Assembly: GCA_902786545.1 (NCBI GenBank)
Contig: CADACU010000013.1
Span: 1-40,446, forward strand
Source: an uncultured Anaerovibrio sp.
Lineage (GTDB): Bacteria > Bacillota > Negativicutes > Selenomonadales > Selenomonadaceae
Direction of reading: 5' to 3'
Length of the DNA stretch: 40,446 bases
The position numbers were made by a program, and so were the translations under genes. Below the pieces are notes generated by a model. That model did not search any database and was not told the DNA's origin. It was given only the letters and a program-made list of their open reading frames with translations. Below, one piece after another: positions 6,889 to 16,007 of the stretch (its first letter is position 1; each line of letters opens with the position of its first letter).

Positions 6889-9480
6889 CATTGCTTTACG
6901 CAGCACATCCACCGGAATAACCCCAAAAGCCAGTCCGGCACAGACAAGCCAGGAATTTAATGACAAACTTTCTACACTTAATGCCTCGCCCCCAAAGGTG
7001 ACAAAGACAAACTGCATAACAAAAATTCCCAGCATTACCAAAATAAAATTTGTATTCCTCCCCAAATGCTCAAAAGGATTTAAATGCTCCGTACGGGCGT
7101 TAAAACCGTTGAAGGTAATGGCCATCATAAAGGTGGCAAAGACAGCTGACTTCAAATATACGCCATCTGTACTGCCAAACCAGGCCCGAATAGGTTCAAT
7201 AAATAATATTCCCAAACAGATTATGGTGATGTACAAGGCACCTATGATTACTTCCGTCATCATCCCACCAGTTACAATGTTTTCCTGCCGTGGGATTGGC
7301 TTATCCTTCATATATTCCGCCAGCGCCGGCTCACTGCCATAGGCAATGGCTGCCAAGGTATCCATTGCCAGATTTATCAGCAACAATTGAATGACGGTCA
7401 AAACTACATTTTCCCCCAACAGTGGTCCGATAAAGCAGGTCAATACTGCTGCAACATTCACTGTCAGCTGAAAAATAAGGAATTTTCGGATGCTTTTAAA
7501 CATGGTACGGCCATACAAAATGGCTTTGCAGATAGAAGAAAAATTATCATCAAGAATGGTAATGTCCCCTGCTTCCTTGGCTACTTCCGTACCACTGCCC
7601 ATGGCAAAGCCCACATCGGCTTTTTTCAGGGCCGGAGCATCATTTACCCCATCGCCGGTCATTCCAACCACATAATCCAGCTCCTGGGCAATTTTCACCA
7701 AACGGCTTTTATCTGTCGGCAGAGCCCGGGACACCACCCGCAAATCCGGCAGGATGGCCTTGATTTCCTCATCAGTTTTTTCCTTCAGTTCATCTGATGT
7801 CAAGACAATATCCTGATCATTTCGTATAAGTCCGGCTTCTCTGGCAATAGCCATGGCAGTTTCCTTGCGGTCACCGGTAACCATTACTACCTGTACCCCG
7901 GCAGACTGAGCCGCAGAAATGGCCTCCACCGCTTCCTTCCGCACATTATCACGGATGCTGATAAGGCCAATAAGAGTCAAATGGTCACTATCAGGGTTAC
8001 TCCCCATAGCCACCGCCAAAAGGCGCATAGAGCGTGAGGCCTGCTTATTGATGTACCCATTTAGGACCTCATCAGCCGTTTTATCACCAAAATCCCGCTC
8101 AACGCCATCTTTATCAATATAGTAATGGCATAACCCTAAAACCTGTTCCGGTGCTCCTTTTAAGAAATAGCGGCTATCCTCCGGATCCATCCAATAAGTG
8201 ATGGATGAAACCTTCCTTTCCGAATCAAAGGGAACACTGGTCTCCAGCCTGGTTTTATCTATTTCATCAACAAGTTGGTTGTCAGCCAGCATTTTTAGCA
8301 AAGCCCGGTCAGTGCTGTTGCCACCCACTATATTACCCTGACTGTAGGTAGCTCCATTGTTCACCCCTGCTCCCACAGTAAAATACCTGATGGCCTTCCG
8401 GGAAAATGATTTTACATCTGTATAATGGGAACCATCCCCCAGGGCAAGCTCCACCACAGACAGCTTTCCCTCCGTGATGGTACCGGTCTTATCACTGAAC
8501 AAAATACTAATGCTGCCGGCTGTTTCCAGCCCGTTAATTTTTCGTACCAAAACATTGTCCTTGGCCATTTTCAGACTCTGCAGGGACAACAATATGGAGG
8601 TGAGCATGGGCAGACCTTCCGGCACAGCACAAACAATAATGGTAACTGCCACGGTAACGGCATCAATAATCAGCCGGCCCCACCCCAGAATATCCTCCGG
8701 CCATACACCGCTGAAAAAGGTTTTGGCCAAAATTCCGGCAATGATGGCGATAGCACCTACATAACCAAAAGTCGAAATTTGATGAGCCAGTTTCCCCAGC
8801 TTGACCTGCAGCGGCGTTTCACGTTGCTTTTCCTGGACCTCCAGTGACATTTTGCCAAACAGGGTCCGGTCACCGGTTACCTTGGTGGTAAAATATCCTT
8901 CCCCGGCGCAGACAATGGTTCCTCTGTACACATAGTAATTATTCAGCAAATCATTTATATCATAGGAATCATTATCCTGAGCCGGCGGAAATTTATCCGC
9001 TTCCTCTGTTTCGCCGTTCAGGGCCGATTGGTCGATTTGTACTCTACCCTCTATCATAAGCCCATCAGCCGGAATTTTATCCCCAGCCTGTAGATAAACG
9101 ATATCGCCCTGCACCACATCGTCCACAGGAATTTCCTGCAAACAACTATCCCGGACGACCTTGGCCCGCTCCAAAGCTTCGGCTTCTTCCTTCAGGGCAT
9201 TAGCCTTATGCTCCTGACTGTTTTCACTGTAGGCTGCCACTCCGTTGGCAATGATTATGGCCACAAATATGCCCACCGGTTCAAACCACTCAGCTTGTCC
9301 CATGGCAAATAAAACCAACTGTACCACAAGAGCCACCAGCAAAATCATTATCATAGGATCACGAAATCCGTTCAGCAGTTTTTGCCAAAGAGATTCCCCC
9401 TCCAGCTGGGTCAGCTTGTTAGTACCATATTTACGGCGCAGTTCCTCTATATCTTTGGAGCTTAAGCCCGTTAATGTCAT
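6874..9480 (-). CDS. Cation-translocating P-type ATPase, Ca2+ type (P2B/PMCA-like)
   Basis: An 868-aa inner-membrane P-type ATPase. The phosphorylation motif is DKTGT with Asp330. Membrane segment 4 has the PEGLP motif typical of Ca2+ pumps. The actuator loop reads ALNGETEEADK (family TGES-like), and TGDRKETA and MTGDGVNDAPALKKADVG form the P domain. There are ten predicted membrane segments, with N- and C-terminal cation-ATPase domains. Length fits bacterial P2A/P2B pumps. No heavy-metal domain is present. GAGGG precedes the ATG. It is last of the minus-strand run after the phosphoethanolamine transferase (29-bp gap). Likely role is Ca2+ efflux; Mn2+ or other cations are not excluded. Confidence 0.88.
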   Translation of the reverse strand: MTLTGLSSKDIEELRRKYGTNKLTQLEGESLWQKLLNGFRDPMIMILLVALVVQLVLFAMGQAEWFEPVGIFVAIIIANGVAAYSENSQEHKANALKEEAEALERAKVVRDSCLQEIPVDDVVQGDIVYLQAGDKIPADGLMIEGRVQIDQSALNGETEEADKFPPAQDNDSYDINDLLNNYYVYRGTIVCAGEGYFTTKVTGDRTLFGKMSLEVQEKQRETPLQVKLGKLAHQISTFGYVGAIAIIAGILAKTFFSGVWPEDILGWGRLIIDAVTVAVTIIVCAVPEGLPMLTSILLSLQSLKMAKDNVLVRKINGLETAGSISILFSDKTGTITEGKLSVVELALGDGSHYTDVKSFSRKAIRYFTVGAGVNNGATYSQGNIVGGNSTDRALLKMLADNQLVDEIDKTRLETSVPFDSERKVSSITYWMDPEDSRYFLKGAPEQVLGLCHYYIDKDGVERDFGDKTADEVLNGYINKQASRSMRLLAVAMGSNPDSDHLTLIGLISIRDNVRKEAVEAISAAQSAGVQVVMVTGDRKETAMAIAREAGLIRNDQDIVLTSDELKEKTDEEIKAILPDLRVVSRALPTDKSRLVKIAQELDYVVGMTGDGVNDAPALKKADVGFAMGSGTEVAKEAGDITILDDNFSSICKAILYGRTMFKSIRKFLIFQLTVNVAAVLTCFIGPLLGENVVLTVIQLLLINLAMDTLAAIAYGSEPALAEYMKDKPIPRQENIVTGGMMTEVIIGALYITIICLGILFIEPIRAWFGSTDGVYLKSAVFATFMMAITFNGFNARTEHLNPFEHLGRNTNFILVMLGIFVMQFVFVTFGGEALSVESLSLNSWLVCAGLAFGVIPVDVLRKAMKKAA

Positions 9481-9509
9481 AATAATCCCTCATCCATCAC
9501 CATGGACTT

Positions 9510-11222
9510 TTACTTTCCCGTAGCCAAAATTTCGTTATCATAATCCTTTTCATCGAAAAACCTTGGCCGCAGGGTATTATACTCCTGGTTAATAATACTT
9601 CTGGCCGGATCAAAATCCGGCGTATGAATATCGGCAATATCCAGTACAGTATGAATCATATCATCCGTCATATACGGATTGTAAATGGCCTCCTGGATCA
9701 AGGCCCACTTTTCCGGATGATTTTCCTTAAACTTTTCCGAAGCCCACATAATCAACGGAACCTCAATCATATGCCGGCTTGGATTTTCTTCAATATGACC
9801 ATTGACACCGCCCTCATCGTATACAGCCTCGCCATGATCCGGCAGATAAATAACAATGGTATCACTGTTGGTTTCCCGGAACTTGTCGATAATACCGCTG
9901 ACAATGTAATCGTTGTAGAAAATGGCATTATCATACTGAGAAATAACTTCCTTCTGGTCATTATTATAATTTCCGGTAATATCCTTTTCTGTAAACTTAG
10001 TAAAGAGATATGGATATCGGTTGTAATACGCCAGATGACAGCCCATAAGATGCACTACATAGAAATTCTTTTCCCCGTCAGCACCACCAATGGCATTATC
10101 TACCAGAGGAAACAACTCTCCATCTACCCGACCGTCATCCTCCTTAGAATCCCGAATCTGGGTGTAATGACTAACATCACTGTGGGCCGCATAAATCTGG
10201 GCTACATTTCCCCATATTCCCGAGCTTTCCTGATTGGAAAGCCAATGGGTCTTGTAACCGGCCGCATTCATGATATCAATAAGATTGTTGTATTCAAACC
10301 ACGGCTTTGGTGCCTCATGATTACAAAATGTAAAAATTTTGCTGAGTGAAGCCACAGTAGTGGAATGAGCACTGACCACATCCCGGAAATACACAATTTC
10401 ACCTTTTTGGGCCATAGCGTCCAAATTAGGTGTATTAGGCAAATTGTAGCCATAAAGATGCATATGATTCCGGTTGGTGGACTCACCCAAAATAAACACA
10501 ATATTGGTTATCTTGCCATCATTTTTCGTCAGTTCAATATGCTCATCCAGCTTGGCCACCAATTCCTGATAGGCCACATGGTTTTTCCAGGCCGTATTGG
10601 TGGCTCCCATCAGGCGGGTCAGTGGCGTCAAATCATCTCCGCCAAACATTATCCCCGGATAGGCACAGCACATATAAATAGCATAGGCCGCCGATACCGT
10701 AAATACAATACCCGCCAACACTTTTTGCGACAATGCATCTATTTGGGCCTTTTTCCACGGCTTATATTTAACCAGTAAATAAAGAACAACAACAATAGCC
10801 AGTGCCAAACCTAATCCGCCAAAACCTACAAAGGTCTTGACAAATTCAGCTGATTCCTCCGGATTGGTTTCAAACAGAGAATTCACTGTACCAATTCCCA
10901 AAAGAGCATTGTACTGATACAAAACAAAGGCTTCAATTACAAAGGCCACAAACATTATTCCCACCAAAATACGGCGGATAATTTTTGATGCCTTGGGAAC
11001 AAACAGCCACTTGGTAATAAAGGTAACTGCAATAGCGGTCAAAAGACCGGTAAAAGTCAGACTCATCACCAAATCTACCTTGCCGTCATTGGCCCATTTT
11101 ATCACCTGGGTGGAGCAGCCTAGCAGCCATATTGTCATCAAAAAACCGAAATCTTCACCGGCTATGCAGGCTATTTTCTGAAAAAATGCCCCCAGTTTGT
11201 CTGAAAAGTTTTCTTTAGCCAA
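9510..11222 (-). CDS. Phosphoethanolamine transferase (sulfatase-fold, EptA/CptA-like)
   Basis: About 570 aa: five N-terminal membrane helices (roughly residues 25-195) and a periplasmic sulfatase-fold domain. The nucleophile is the Thr of GESTNRNHMHLYGY near residue 249. The metal ligand motif YLPDHGEAVYDEGG lies near residue 455, followed by a conserved His in HIEENPSRHM. Known: this family moves phosphoethanolamine from phosphatidylethanolamine to lipid A, core sugars or other envelope glycans. psd and pssA upstream make the donor lipid. An in-frame GTG at 11231 is part of the GGAGGTG ribosome site; TTG at 11222, 8 nt after GGAGG, is the more likely start. The acceptor is unknown. The presence of this enzyme supports an outer membrane. 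Confidence 0.85.
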   Translation of the reverse strand: MAKENFSDKLGAFFQKIACIAGEDFGFLMTIWLLGCSTQVIKWANDGKVDLVMSLTFTGLLTAIAVTFITKWLFVPKASKIIRRILVGIMFVAFVIEAFVLYQYNALLGIGTVNSLFETNPEESAEFVKTFVGFGGLGLALAIVVVLYLLVKYKPWKKAQIDALSQKVLAGIVFTVSAAYAIYMCCAYPGIMFGGDDLTPLTRLMGATNTAWKNHVAYQELVAKLDEHIELTKNDGKITNIVFILGESTNRNHMHLYGYNLPNTPNLDAMAQKGEIVYFRDVVSAHSTTVASLSKIFTFCNHEAPKPWFEYNNLIDIMNAAGYKTHWLSNQESSGIWGNVAQIYAAHSDVSHYTQIRDSKEDDGRVDGELFPLVDNAIGGADGEKNFYVVHLMGCHLAYYNRYPYLFTKFTEKDITGNYNNDQKEVISQYDNAIFYNDYIVSGIIDKFRETNSDTIVIYLPDHGEAVYDEGGVNGHIEENPSRHMIEVPLIMWASEKFKENHPEKWALIQEAIYNPYMTDDMIHTVLDIADIHTPDFDPARSIINQEYNTLRPRFFDEKDYDNEILATGK

Positions 11223-11235
11223 CTGCTGCACCTCC

Positions 11236-11967
11236 TTATAACTGATTCATCATCCGGTGGGTCTGAGGAATAACCCGTACATCCCTAAGGCATTCCAAAG
11301 CCTGTTGCTGCAGCTCCAGCATTAGATCCGGTGACGCCTCAGCTACCCCGTTCACTGGAGTAACTGGCTGCAAAACAAGCATAATATCCGGATTTATCCC
11401 TGCCACCATATCAATGGCCCGCTGAAAATCCTCCATATCTGTATCGCCGGTAATCACCAGCTTTACATAAACATCCTTTTTCTGCGCCAGCTCCAAAAAT
11501 CTTTTATGATCAGCCCAATGATCAGCTCCGGTCATTTGTGGCAGCTTTATATCCATACTTATAATGTCTATCAAGTCAATTACCCGTTCCAGACGGTCCG
11601 GCAAAGTGCCATTGGTTTCCAGCATAACCGGTGCATTTATCATGGGAATTAACTCAGAAAGAAAAGCTGAATGAAGCAATGGCTCACCACCAGTAAAGCT
11701 GATAGCCTGATGTGGCAAAGCCTGTAGAAAACGGTTGATATAAGCCGCTACCTCGCTTGGCTCCAATGGGTTTATTGCATCAGAAAACTTCCGCGAGCCC
11801 GGATATGTTTCCACCTGACACAGGGTGTGCAGCCCGGCCTCGTGCTCCGTATCACAATATTCACATTTAAGATTACAACCTTCAAACCGCACAAATAATT
11901 GACGGCAGCCAACATAACGGCCTTCCCCCTGTACGGAAGAAAAAATCTCAATAATATTTGCGTCCAT
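11236..11967 (-). CDS. queE: 7-carboxy-7-deazaguanine synthase QueE
   Basis: A 243-aa radical SAM enzyme that turns 6-carboxy-5,6,7,8-tetrahydropterin into 7-carboxy-7-deazaguanine, on the path to preQ0 and queuosine. The N-terminus EIFSSVQGEGRYVG is diagnostic for QueE. The cluster motif is C31-x3-C35-x2-C38 (GCNLKCEYCDTE), and SFTGGEPLL is the SAM-binding GGE segment. It follows queD by 12 bp, so the two are one transcript. queC and queF are not in the window. AGGGAGC precedes the ATG. Confidence 0.93.
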   Translation of the reverse strand: MDANIIEIFSSVQGEGRYVGCRQLFVRFEGCNLKCEYCDTEHEAGLHTLCQVETYPGSRKFSDAINPLEPSEVAAYINRFLQALPHQAISFTGGEPLLHSAFLSELIPMINAPVMLETNGTLPDRLERVIDLIDIISMDIKLPQMTGADHWADHKRFLELAQKKDVYVKLVITGDTDMEDFQRAIDMVAGINPDIMLVLQPVTPVNGVAEASPDLMLELQQQALECLRDVRVIPQTHRMMNQL

Positions 11968-11979
11968 GCTCCCTGTCCT

Positions 11980-12357
11980 TTAATCCAATGTATAAATAAC
12001 CGATGATTTTGGTGACTCCCAAACCTGAATATGCTTTAACTTAACATTTTCATTGAAAAAATCTGCCTTGGCCATTTCCTCGTATATATACTGCGCCAAA
12101 TGCTCTGCCGTGGGGTTATAACCCTCCTTAAAGGCAGGCAGCTCATTCAGATATTGATGGTCCAAGGTTTCCAACAAATCCCGCAGCCGGCCCTTTACCA
12201 CCTTAAAATCCACCAGCATTCCCAGTTCATCCAGTTTATTACCTGTAACAGCCGCTTCCACAATCCAGCTATGTCCGTGGAGTCTGTCACATTTGCCATT
12301 ATAGCCGGCAATGCGATGAGCAGCCTCAAATTCAGCACTCACATGAATTTCAAACAT
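11980..12357 (-). CDS. queD: 6-carboxy-5,6,7,8-tetrahydropterin synthase QueD
   Basis: A 125-aa enzyme of the PTPS/QueD family, turning dihydroneopterin triphosphate into 6-carboxytetrahydropterin. Zn ligands are His14 (FEAAH) and His27/His29 (RLHGHSW); the catalytic Cys is C23 (NGKCDRLHGH). An upstream ATG at 12363 directly touches GGAGG, so the second ATG at 12357, 6 nt from GGAGG, is the real start. It is paired with queE. A hairpin before it (12373-12413) could limit read-through from the glycosyltransferase gene. No preQ1 riboswitch pattern is seen in the leader. Confidence 0.93.
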   Translation of the reverse strand: MFEIHVSAEFEAAHRIAGYNGKCDRLHGHSWIVEAAVTGNKLDELGMLVDFKVVKGRLRDLLETLDHQYLNELPAFKEGYNPTAEHLAQYIYEEMAKADFFNENVKLKHIQVWESPKSSVIYTLD

Positions 12358-12372
12358 AAACATCCTCCGTTC

Positions 12373-12413
12373 AAAAAGGGAAACCCCTTCATTGCCAATG
12401 GTTCTGAAGGGGT
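12373..12413 (-). terminator. Terminator or attenuator between glycosyltransferase gene and queD
   Basis: ACCCCTTCA pairs with TGAAGGGGT (9 bp; 12405-12413 with 12383-12391), followed on the minus strand by TTCCCTTTTT. It starts 7 nt after the glycosyltransferase stop and ends just before the queD ribosome site. Confidence 0.78.
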
Positions 12414-12420
12414 AATTTTA

Positions 12421-13674
12421 TCATTTTCGACCATCAATAAACTGATCGTAGCTGACTGCCTGGGTATGCTTGGTATGCGCCCATTCGTGCTCGTTTCGAT
12501 GAATAAAGCCCAAGAAAACAATTGGCAACCAGGAATAAATAAACACCTGATACAACGGTATATACAGCCAAGCCTTCCATTTGGCCCGCATCTTGATGAG
12601 AATAATCATTGGCAGTAAATACTGAATAATGGTGATAGCCGTCATCAGATGATTAGGCATAAAGGCGTAAATACTGGTATAAATCTGCTGACCGTAAAAC
12701 ACCTGAATATAACCCATAAGTATAAAAAAGGCCGTAAACATCAGGAAATATGGCTGAATAAGGTACAGGCAGCCATCCAAAATAGGAATACTACGCTGTT
12801 TGATTCCCTCTTTCAACAGCTTTGGTATAAAGCGATGGGCCACATCAAACTGTCCCTGTGCCCAGCGTTTGCGCTGATACCAGGACTGCATAAAGGTCAG
12901 TGGCTTTTCATCGTAAATAATAGCATCCACAGCCCAGGTGGTTTTGATACCTTCCACCAGGGACTTCATGGTAAATTCCATATCCTCAACCAGACAGTTA
13001 GCCCGCCAGCCGTGGCGTTTCAGGACCTCAGTCGTGATACACATACCAGTACCACCCAATACCGCCGAAAGGCCAAGATTCGTTTTGGCCTGATGTATCA
13101 AGTAATCAATAACCCAGAAAGACAGGGCAAAGGTAGCCGATACCCAGGAATCATACGGATTTTTGGCATCAAGAAAGCCCTGAACAATTTTGGCCCCCTT
13201 CATCAGATGGTGATTCATTTCCAGCAAAAATCTTGGATGAACCAGATTGTCCGCATCAAAAATGCAGACCGCGTCATACGGCTTGTCCATATCCTTTTCC
13301 ATAGCAAACAGCTTGTCAAACATCCAGTCCAGGGCATATCCTTTGGTCTTATGCTCCGGATCAAACCGTTCGCAGACGATGGCCCCCGCTTCCCGGGACA
13401 CCTCAGCAGTATTATCCGAACAGTTATCAGCAATTACATAGATATCATATAATTCCTTTGGATAATCCATCTCCTGTAAATTCTTTACCAGATGGGCCAC
13501 CACCGCTTGCTCATTATGGGCAGCAATCAGGCAGGCAAACTTTTTTTCCGGAGTAGTTATCTTCTTTTCCTTGAACACTACCAGACCAAAAAAACCAATG
13601 ATAAAGAAATATATAGTAAAGCAAAACAGAAATATCTGCAAAGGAATCATTATTATATCAAGTGGATAAAACAT
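12421..13674 (-). CDS. Membrane glycosyltransferase family 2
   Basis: A 417-aa processive-type GT2 enzyme: one N-terminal helix (about residues 8-32), a cytosolic GT-A domain and three or four C-terminal helices. Motifs in order are AAHNEQAVVAH, the first Asp pair region (ADNCSDNT), the DxD-like FDADN, LVEDMEF (the acceptor-base ED) and QRKRW. QxxRW is the hallmark of cellulose, hyaluronan and chitin-synthase-like enzymes. It lies 36 bp after pssA, probably in the psd-pssA transcript. The sugar and product are unknown. An exopolysaccharide or glycolipid role is inference. Confidence 0.82.
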   Translation of the reverse strand: MFYPLDIIMIPLQIFLFCFTIYFFIIGFFGLVVFKEKKITTPEKKFACLIAAHNEQAVVAHLVKNLQEMDYPKELYDIYVIADNCSDNTAEVSREAGAIVCERFDPEHKTKGYALDWMFDKLFAMEKDMDKPYDAVCIFDADNLVHPRFLLEMNHHLMKGAKIVQGFLDAKNPYDSWVSATFALSFWVIDYLIHQAKTNLGLSAVLGGTGMCITTEVLKRHGWRANCLVEDMEFTMKSLVEGIKTTWAVDAIIYDEKPLTFMQSWYQRKRWAQGQFDVAHRFIPKLLKEGIKQRSIPILDGCLYLIQPYFLMFTAFFILMGYIQVFYGQQIYTSIYAFMPNHLMTAITIIQYLLPMIILIKMRAKWKAWLYIPLYQVFIYSWLPIVFLGFIHRNEHEWAHTKHTQAVSYDQFIDGRK

Positions 13675-13710
13675 TAAGTTTATTCTCCTTCAAAAACAGC
13701 ATACATCTTA

Positions 13711-14415
13711 TTATTTATTACCAGAAAGCAAATTGATACTGTGGTTAACAATACCAAAAATTGCGTATGCTGCGAAAATACCAAACAGGACAGCATAACC
13801 GATTCCGTCCCGGCCCAACCACAAAATTAGCATAAAAATGATTGCAGCTACAGCCTTGGCAATAATATTCATTTTTTCACCATCACCCTTGAAATCAGGA
13901 TAATGCACCGTGCTGACCATAAGATAAGCCACCACCATCACAATAATCGGGTAGGCATAGGACAACTCATTAAGATCATAGCCGATAGAGTTTACCAACA
14001 GAGTAGAAGTGGCAATCAAGCATCCACCGGCCGGAATAGCCAACCCCATAAAATAACCGTGTACCACGGTGGTATTGACATTGAACCGGGCCAAACGCCA
14101 CATTCCGCACAACGCAAAGAATACCGCCGCTACACAGCCCAATATACCAAATTCGGCCAGCTGCAGCTTGTAAGCCAGCATAGCCGGTGCTGCGCCGAAG
14201 GATACCAAATCGCACAAAGAATCCATTTCCTTGCCAATCTCACTGCTGACATTCAGTGCTCTGGCCGACCGACCATCCAAACCGTCAGCCACCAGGGCCA
14301 ACAATATACATACAGCACCCCAAAACAGGTTGCCATTAAAAGTCAAAATAATGGAACACATACCAAAAACCAGGTTCATTGAAGTCAAACCATTCGGAAT
14401 AAGTGATTTACTCAT
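13711..14415 (-). CDS. pssA: CDP-diacylglycerol--serine O-phosphatidyltransferase PssA
   Basis: A 234-aa polytopic enzyme that makes phosphatidylserine from CDP-diacylglycerol and serine. The CDP-alcohol phosphotransferase motif is complete: D47-G48-x2-A51-R52-x8-G61-x3-D65-x3-D69. About seven hydrophobic segments follow the motif region. This is the membrane-embedded subclass found in Firmicutes. The start overlaps the psd stop by one base, a coupled pair. Together they give phosphatidylethanolamine, the donor for the phosphoethanolamine transferase downstream. Confidence 0.93.
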   Translation of the reverse strand: MSKSLIPNGLTSMNLVFGMCSIILTFNGNLFWGAVCILLALVADGLDGRSARALNVSSEIGKEMDSLCDLVSFGAAPAMLAYKLQLAEFGILGCVAAVFFALCGMWRLARFNVNTTVVHGYFMGLAIPAGGCLIATSTLLVNSIGYDLNELSYAYPIIVMVVAYLMVSTVHYPDFKGDGEKMNIIAKAVAAIIFMLILWLGRDGIGYAVLFGIFAAYAIFGIVNHSINLLSGNK

Positions 14416-15053
14416 TAGTCCTTTATCCTCCCTACGATGGTCTCGCCACCACGCACCTTGTCACCCTTCTTCACAAGGACTTCAACACCTTTTGGCATAA
14501 CAATCTCCGTGCACGAACCAAACTTTATCAGGCCATAAACCTGACCCTTCTCCATCTTATCATCCAGGGTAACCCATGAAACAATCCGCCGGGCCAAAAT
14601 CCCTGCTATCTGGGTAACCGTGACCTTTAGACGGTCATTCTCAATACCCAGCATATGACGCTCGTTGTCAAACCCCACCTCATCCTTGTAGGCTGGCCGG
14701 AAACGGCCACATACATATTTCTGACATTTGATTTCACCGGCAATCGGACTGCGGTTCACATGAACATTAAATACCGACAAAAAGATAATAACCTTTGTGC
14801 AAGGTTCCTTTATAAACTCATCATCGTCCAATTCAACTACATCCTGGACTGTGCCATCTGCCGGTGAAACCACCAGATGCTCATCTTCCGGAATCTTCCG
14901 TTTTGGATTTCTGAAAAAATATGTAAAATAACACGCTAAAATTACTGGAACAACTGCACCCAAGGGGCCAAAGGCCAAAGCAAGTAGTCCAGCCAGTGCC
15001 AATGCGCCAAAAATAAACACATAACCGTCCCGCACTATGGGAATACGGTTCAT
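14415..15053 (-). CDS. psd: Phosphatidylserine decarboxylase Psd (short form)
   Basis: A 212-aa proenzyme that turns phosphatidylserine into phosphatidylethanolamine. An N-terminal hydrophobic hairpin (about residues 10-45) anchors it. The self-cleavage site is the Gly-Ser of LIKFGSCTEI near residue 177; Ser becomes the pyruvoyl group. SPADGTVQDV and NVHVNRSPI are conserved family segments. The size fits the short archaeal-type Psd. The start at 15053 (MNRIP) lies 8 nt after GGAGG; the in-frame GTG at 15062 overlaps that site and is rejected. A strong promoter lies at 15150-15178. Confidence 0.93.
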   Translation of the reverse strand: MNRIPIVRDGYVFIFGALALAGLLALAFGPLGAVVPVILACYFTYFFRNPKRKIPEDEHLVVSPADGTVQDVVELDDDEFIKEPCTKVIIFLSVFNVHVNRSPIAGEIKCQKYVCGRFRPAYKDEVGFDNERHMLGIENDRLKVTVTQIAGILARRIVSWVTLDDKMEKGQVYGLIKFGSCTEIVMPKGVEVLVKKGDKVRGGETIVGRIKD

Positions 15054-15149
15054 ACTCAGCACCTCCCACTATAAAAATACAAATAATACCGATAAATAGC
15101 CACTCCATAAAACCTGTAGCTGGCTAATTTGCGCTTTAAGTCCGAATAA

Positions 15150-15178
15150 ATTATATGCCAGTCAGTTTTCTTTGTCTA
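15150..15178 (-). promoter_or_regulatory. Promoter of the psd-pssA operon
   Basis: TAGACA (15173-15178), a 17-nt spacer and TATAAT (15150-15155) on the minus strand, about 100 nt before psd. The -35 lies just after the tagA stop codon. Confidence 0.75.
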
Positions 15179-15182
15179 CTTA

Positions 15183-15908
15183 TTATTTGCTTTTCATTAC
15201 TTCTATTACAAATTTTGGCAGGGCCATCAGCCGACCGATTCGGCTTGGCTGCTTCAAGCCCCGGAACAGCCATTCCAACTTGGCCTTTTGCATCCAGAGG
15301 GGTGCCCTCTGCATAACCCCGGCCATAACATCAAAGGAACCGCCCACACCGATGGATACCGGCACATTTAACTCCTGTTTATGGGCGTACAGCCATTTTT
15401 CCTGTTTTGGTACGCCAAGAGCTACCAATAGTATGTCCGGATCAGCATTCTTTATATCAGCGATGATTTCGGCTTCATCCTCTGGCTTGAAAAAACCATT
15501 TCGGGTACCGACAATATTTATTCCCGGATACCATTCTTCTGCCTTTGCTTTAGCTGATTCAGCCACCCCAGGTGCCGAGCCGAAGAAATATATCTTCTGT
15601 CCTCTTTCCGGTGCTGCTTTCATCAGTTCCTGCGCCAAATCATAGCCCGCTACCCGTTCCGGCATTGGATATCCAAGATATCCGGCGGCCCAAACTGTTC
15701 CGGCTCCATCCGGCACTACCAGATCAGCTGAATTTAAAATTGTTTTCAGCTCATCATCATAAGTGGCCCTCATTATCATTTCAGCATTAGCCGTGGCAAT
15801 TAGGGCATTTCCCCGGTTTTCAATAAAGCCCTCAATAGTTTCCACCGCCTCGGTCATAGTTAAGGAATTTACCTTTACGCCGAGAATGTCAACCTTTTCC
15901 AAAGACAT
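15183..15908 (-). CDS. WecG/TagA/CpsF family glycosyltransferase
   Basis: A 241-aa GT26 enzyme. VDILGVKVNSLT at the N-terminus, TANAEMIMRA, the PDGAGTVWAA motif with catalytic Asp, RVAGYDL and VALGVPKQEKWL are all family landmarks. Known: members move ManNAc or other N-acetylhexosamines onto a polyprenyl-diphosphate-linked sugar (TagA in teichoic acid, WecG in enterobacterial common antigen). Here it probably acts in an envelope polymer of unknown type. GGAGG precedes the ATG by 7 nt. It follows aspS, separated by a terminator, so it may depend on read-through. No separate promoter was recognised. Confidence 0.88.
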   Translation of the reverse strand: MSLEKVDILGVKVNSLTMTEAVETIEGFIENRGNALIATANAEMIMRATYDDELKTILNSADLVVPDGAGTVWAAGYLGYPMPERVAGYDLAQELMKAAPERGQKIYFFGSAPGVAESAKAKAEEWYPGINIVGTRNGFFKPEDEAEIIADIKNADPDILLVALGVPKQEKWLYAHKQELNVPVSIGVGGSFDVMAGVMQRAPLWMQKAKLEWLFRGLKQPSRIGRLMALPKFVIEVMKSK

Positions 15909-15921
15909 TATATGCCTCCCA

Positions 15922-15978
15922 ATAAAAAAATAAGCAAAGGGGATGTGAAAAACGATTTTGTCTTATCACATTCCCCTT
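15922..15978 (-). terminator. Terminator after aspS
   Basis: AAGGGGAATGTGA (15966-15978) pairs with TCACATCCCCTT (15937-15948) with one bulged A. On the minus strand it is followed by TTTGCTTATTTTTTTATT. It lies between aspS and the tagA-like gene. Confidence 0.82.
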
Positions 15979-16007
15979 CGTATATAATTCTGATACCTAA
16001 TTACTGA

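Noticed and set aside
12364-12420. preQ1 riboswitch before queD-queE
   Set aside because: The region is a simple terminator hairpin; no preQ1 aptamer pattern or A-rich tail is seen.
14881-15108. 75-aa ORF overlapping the psd start, with a hydrophobic N-terminus
   Set aside because: No ribosome site, and it runs in another frame through the conserved Psd N-terminus.
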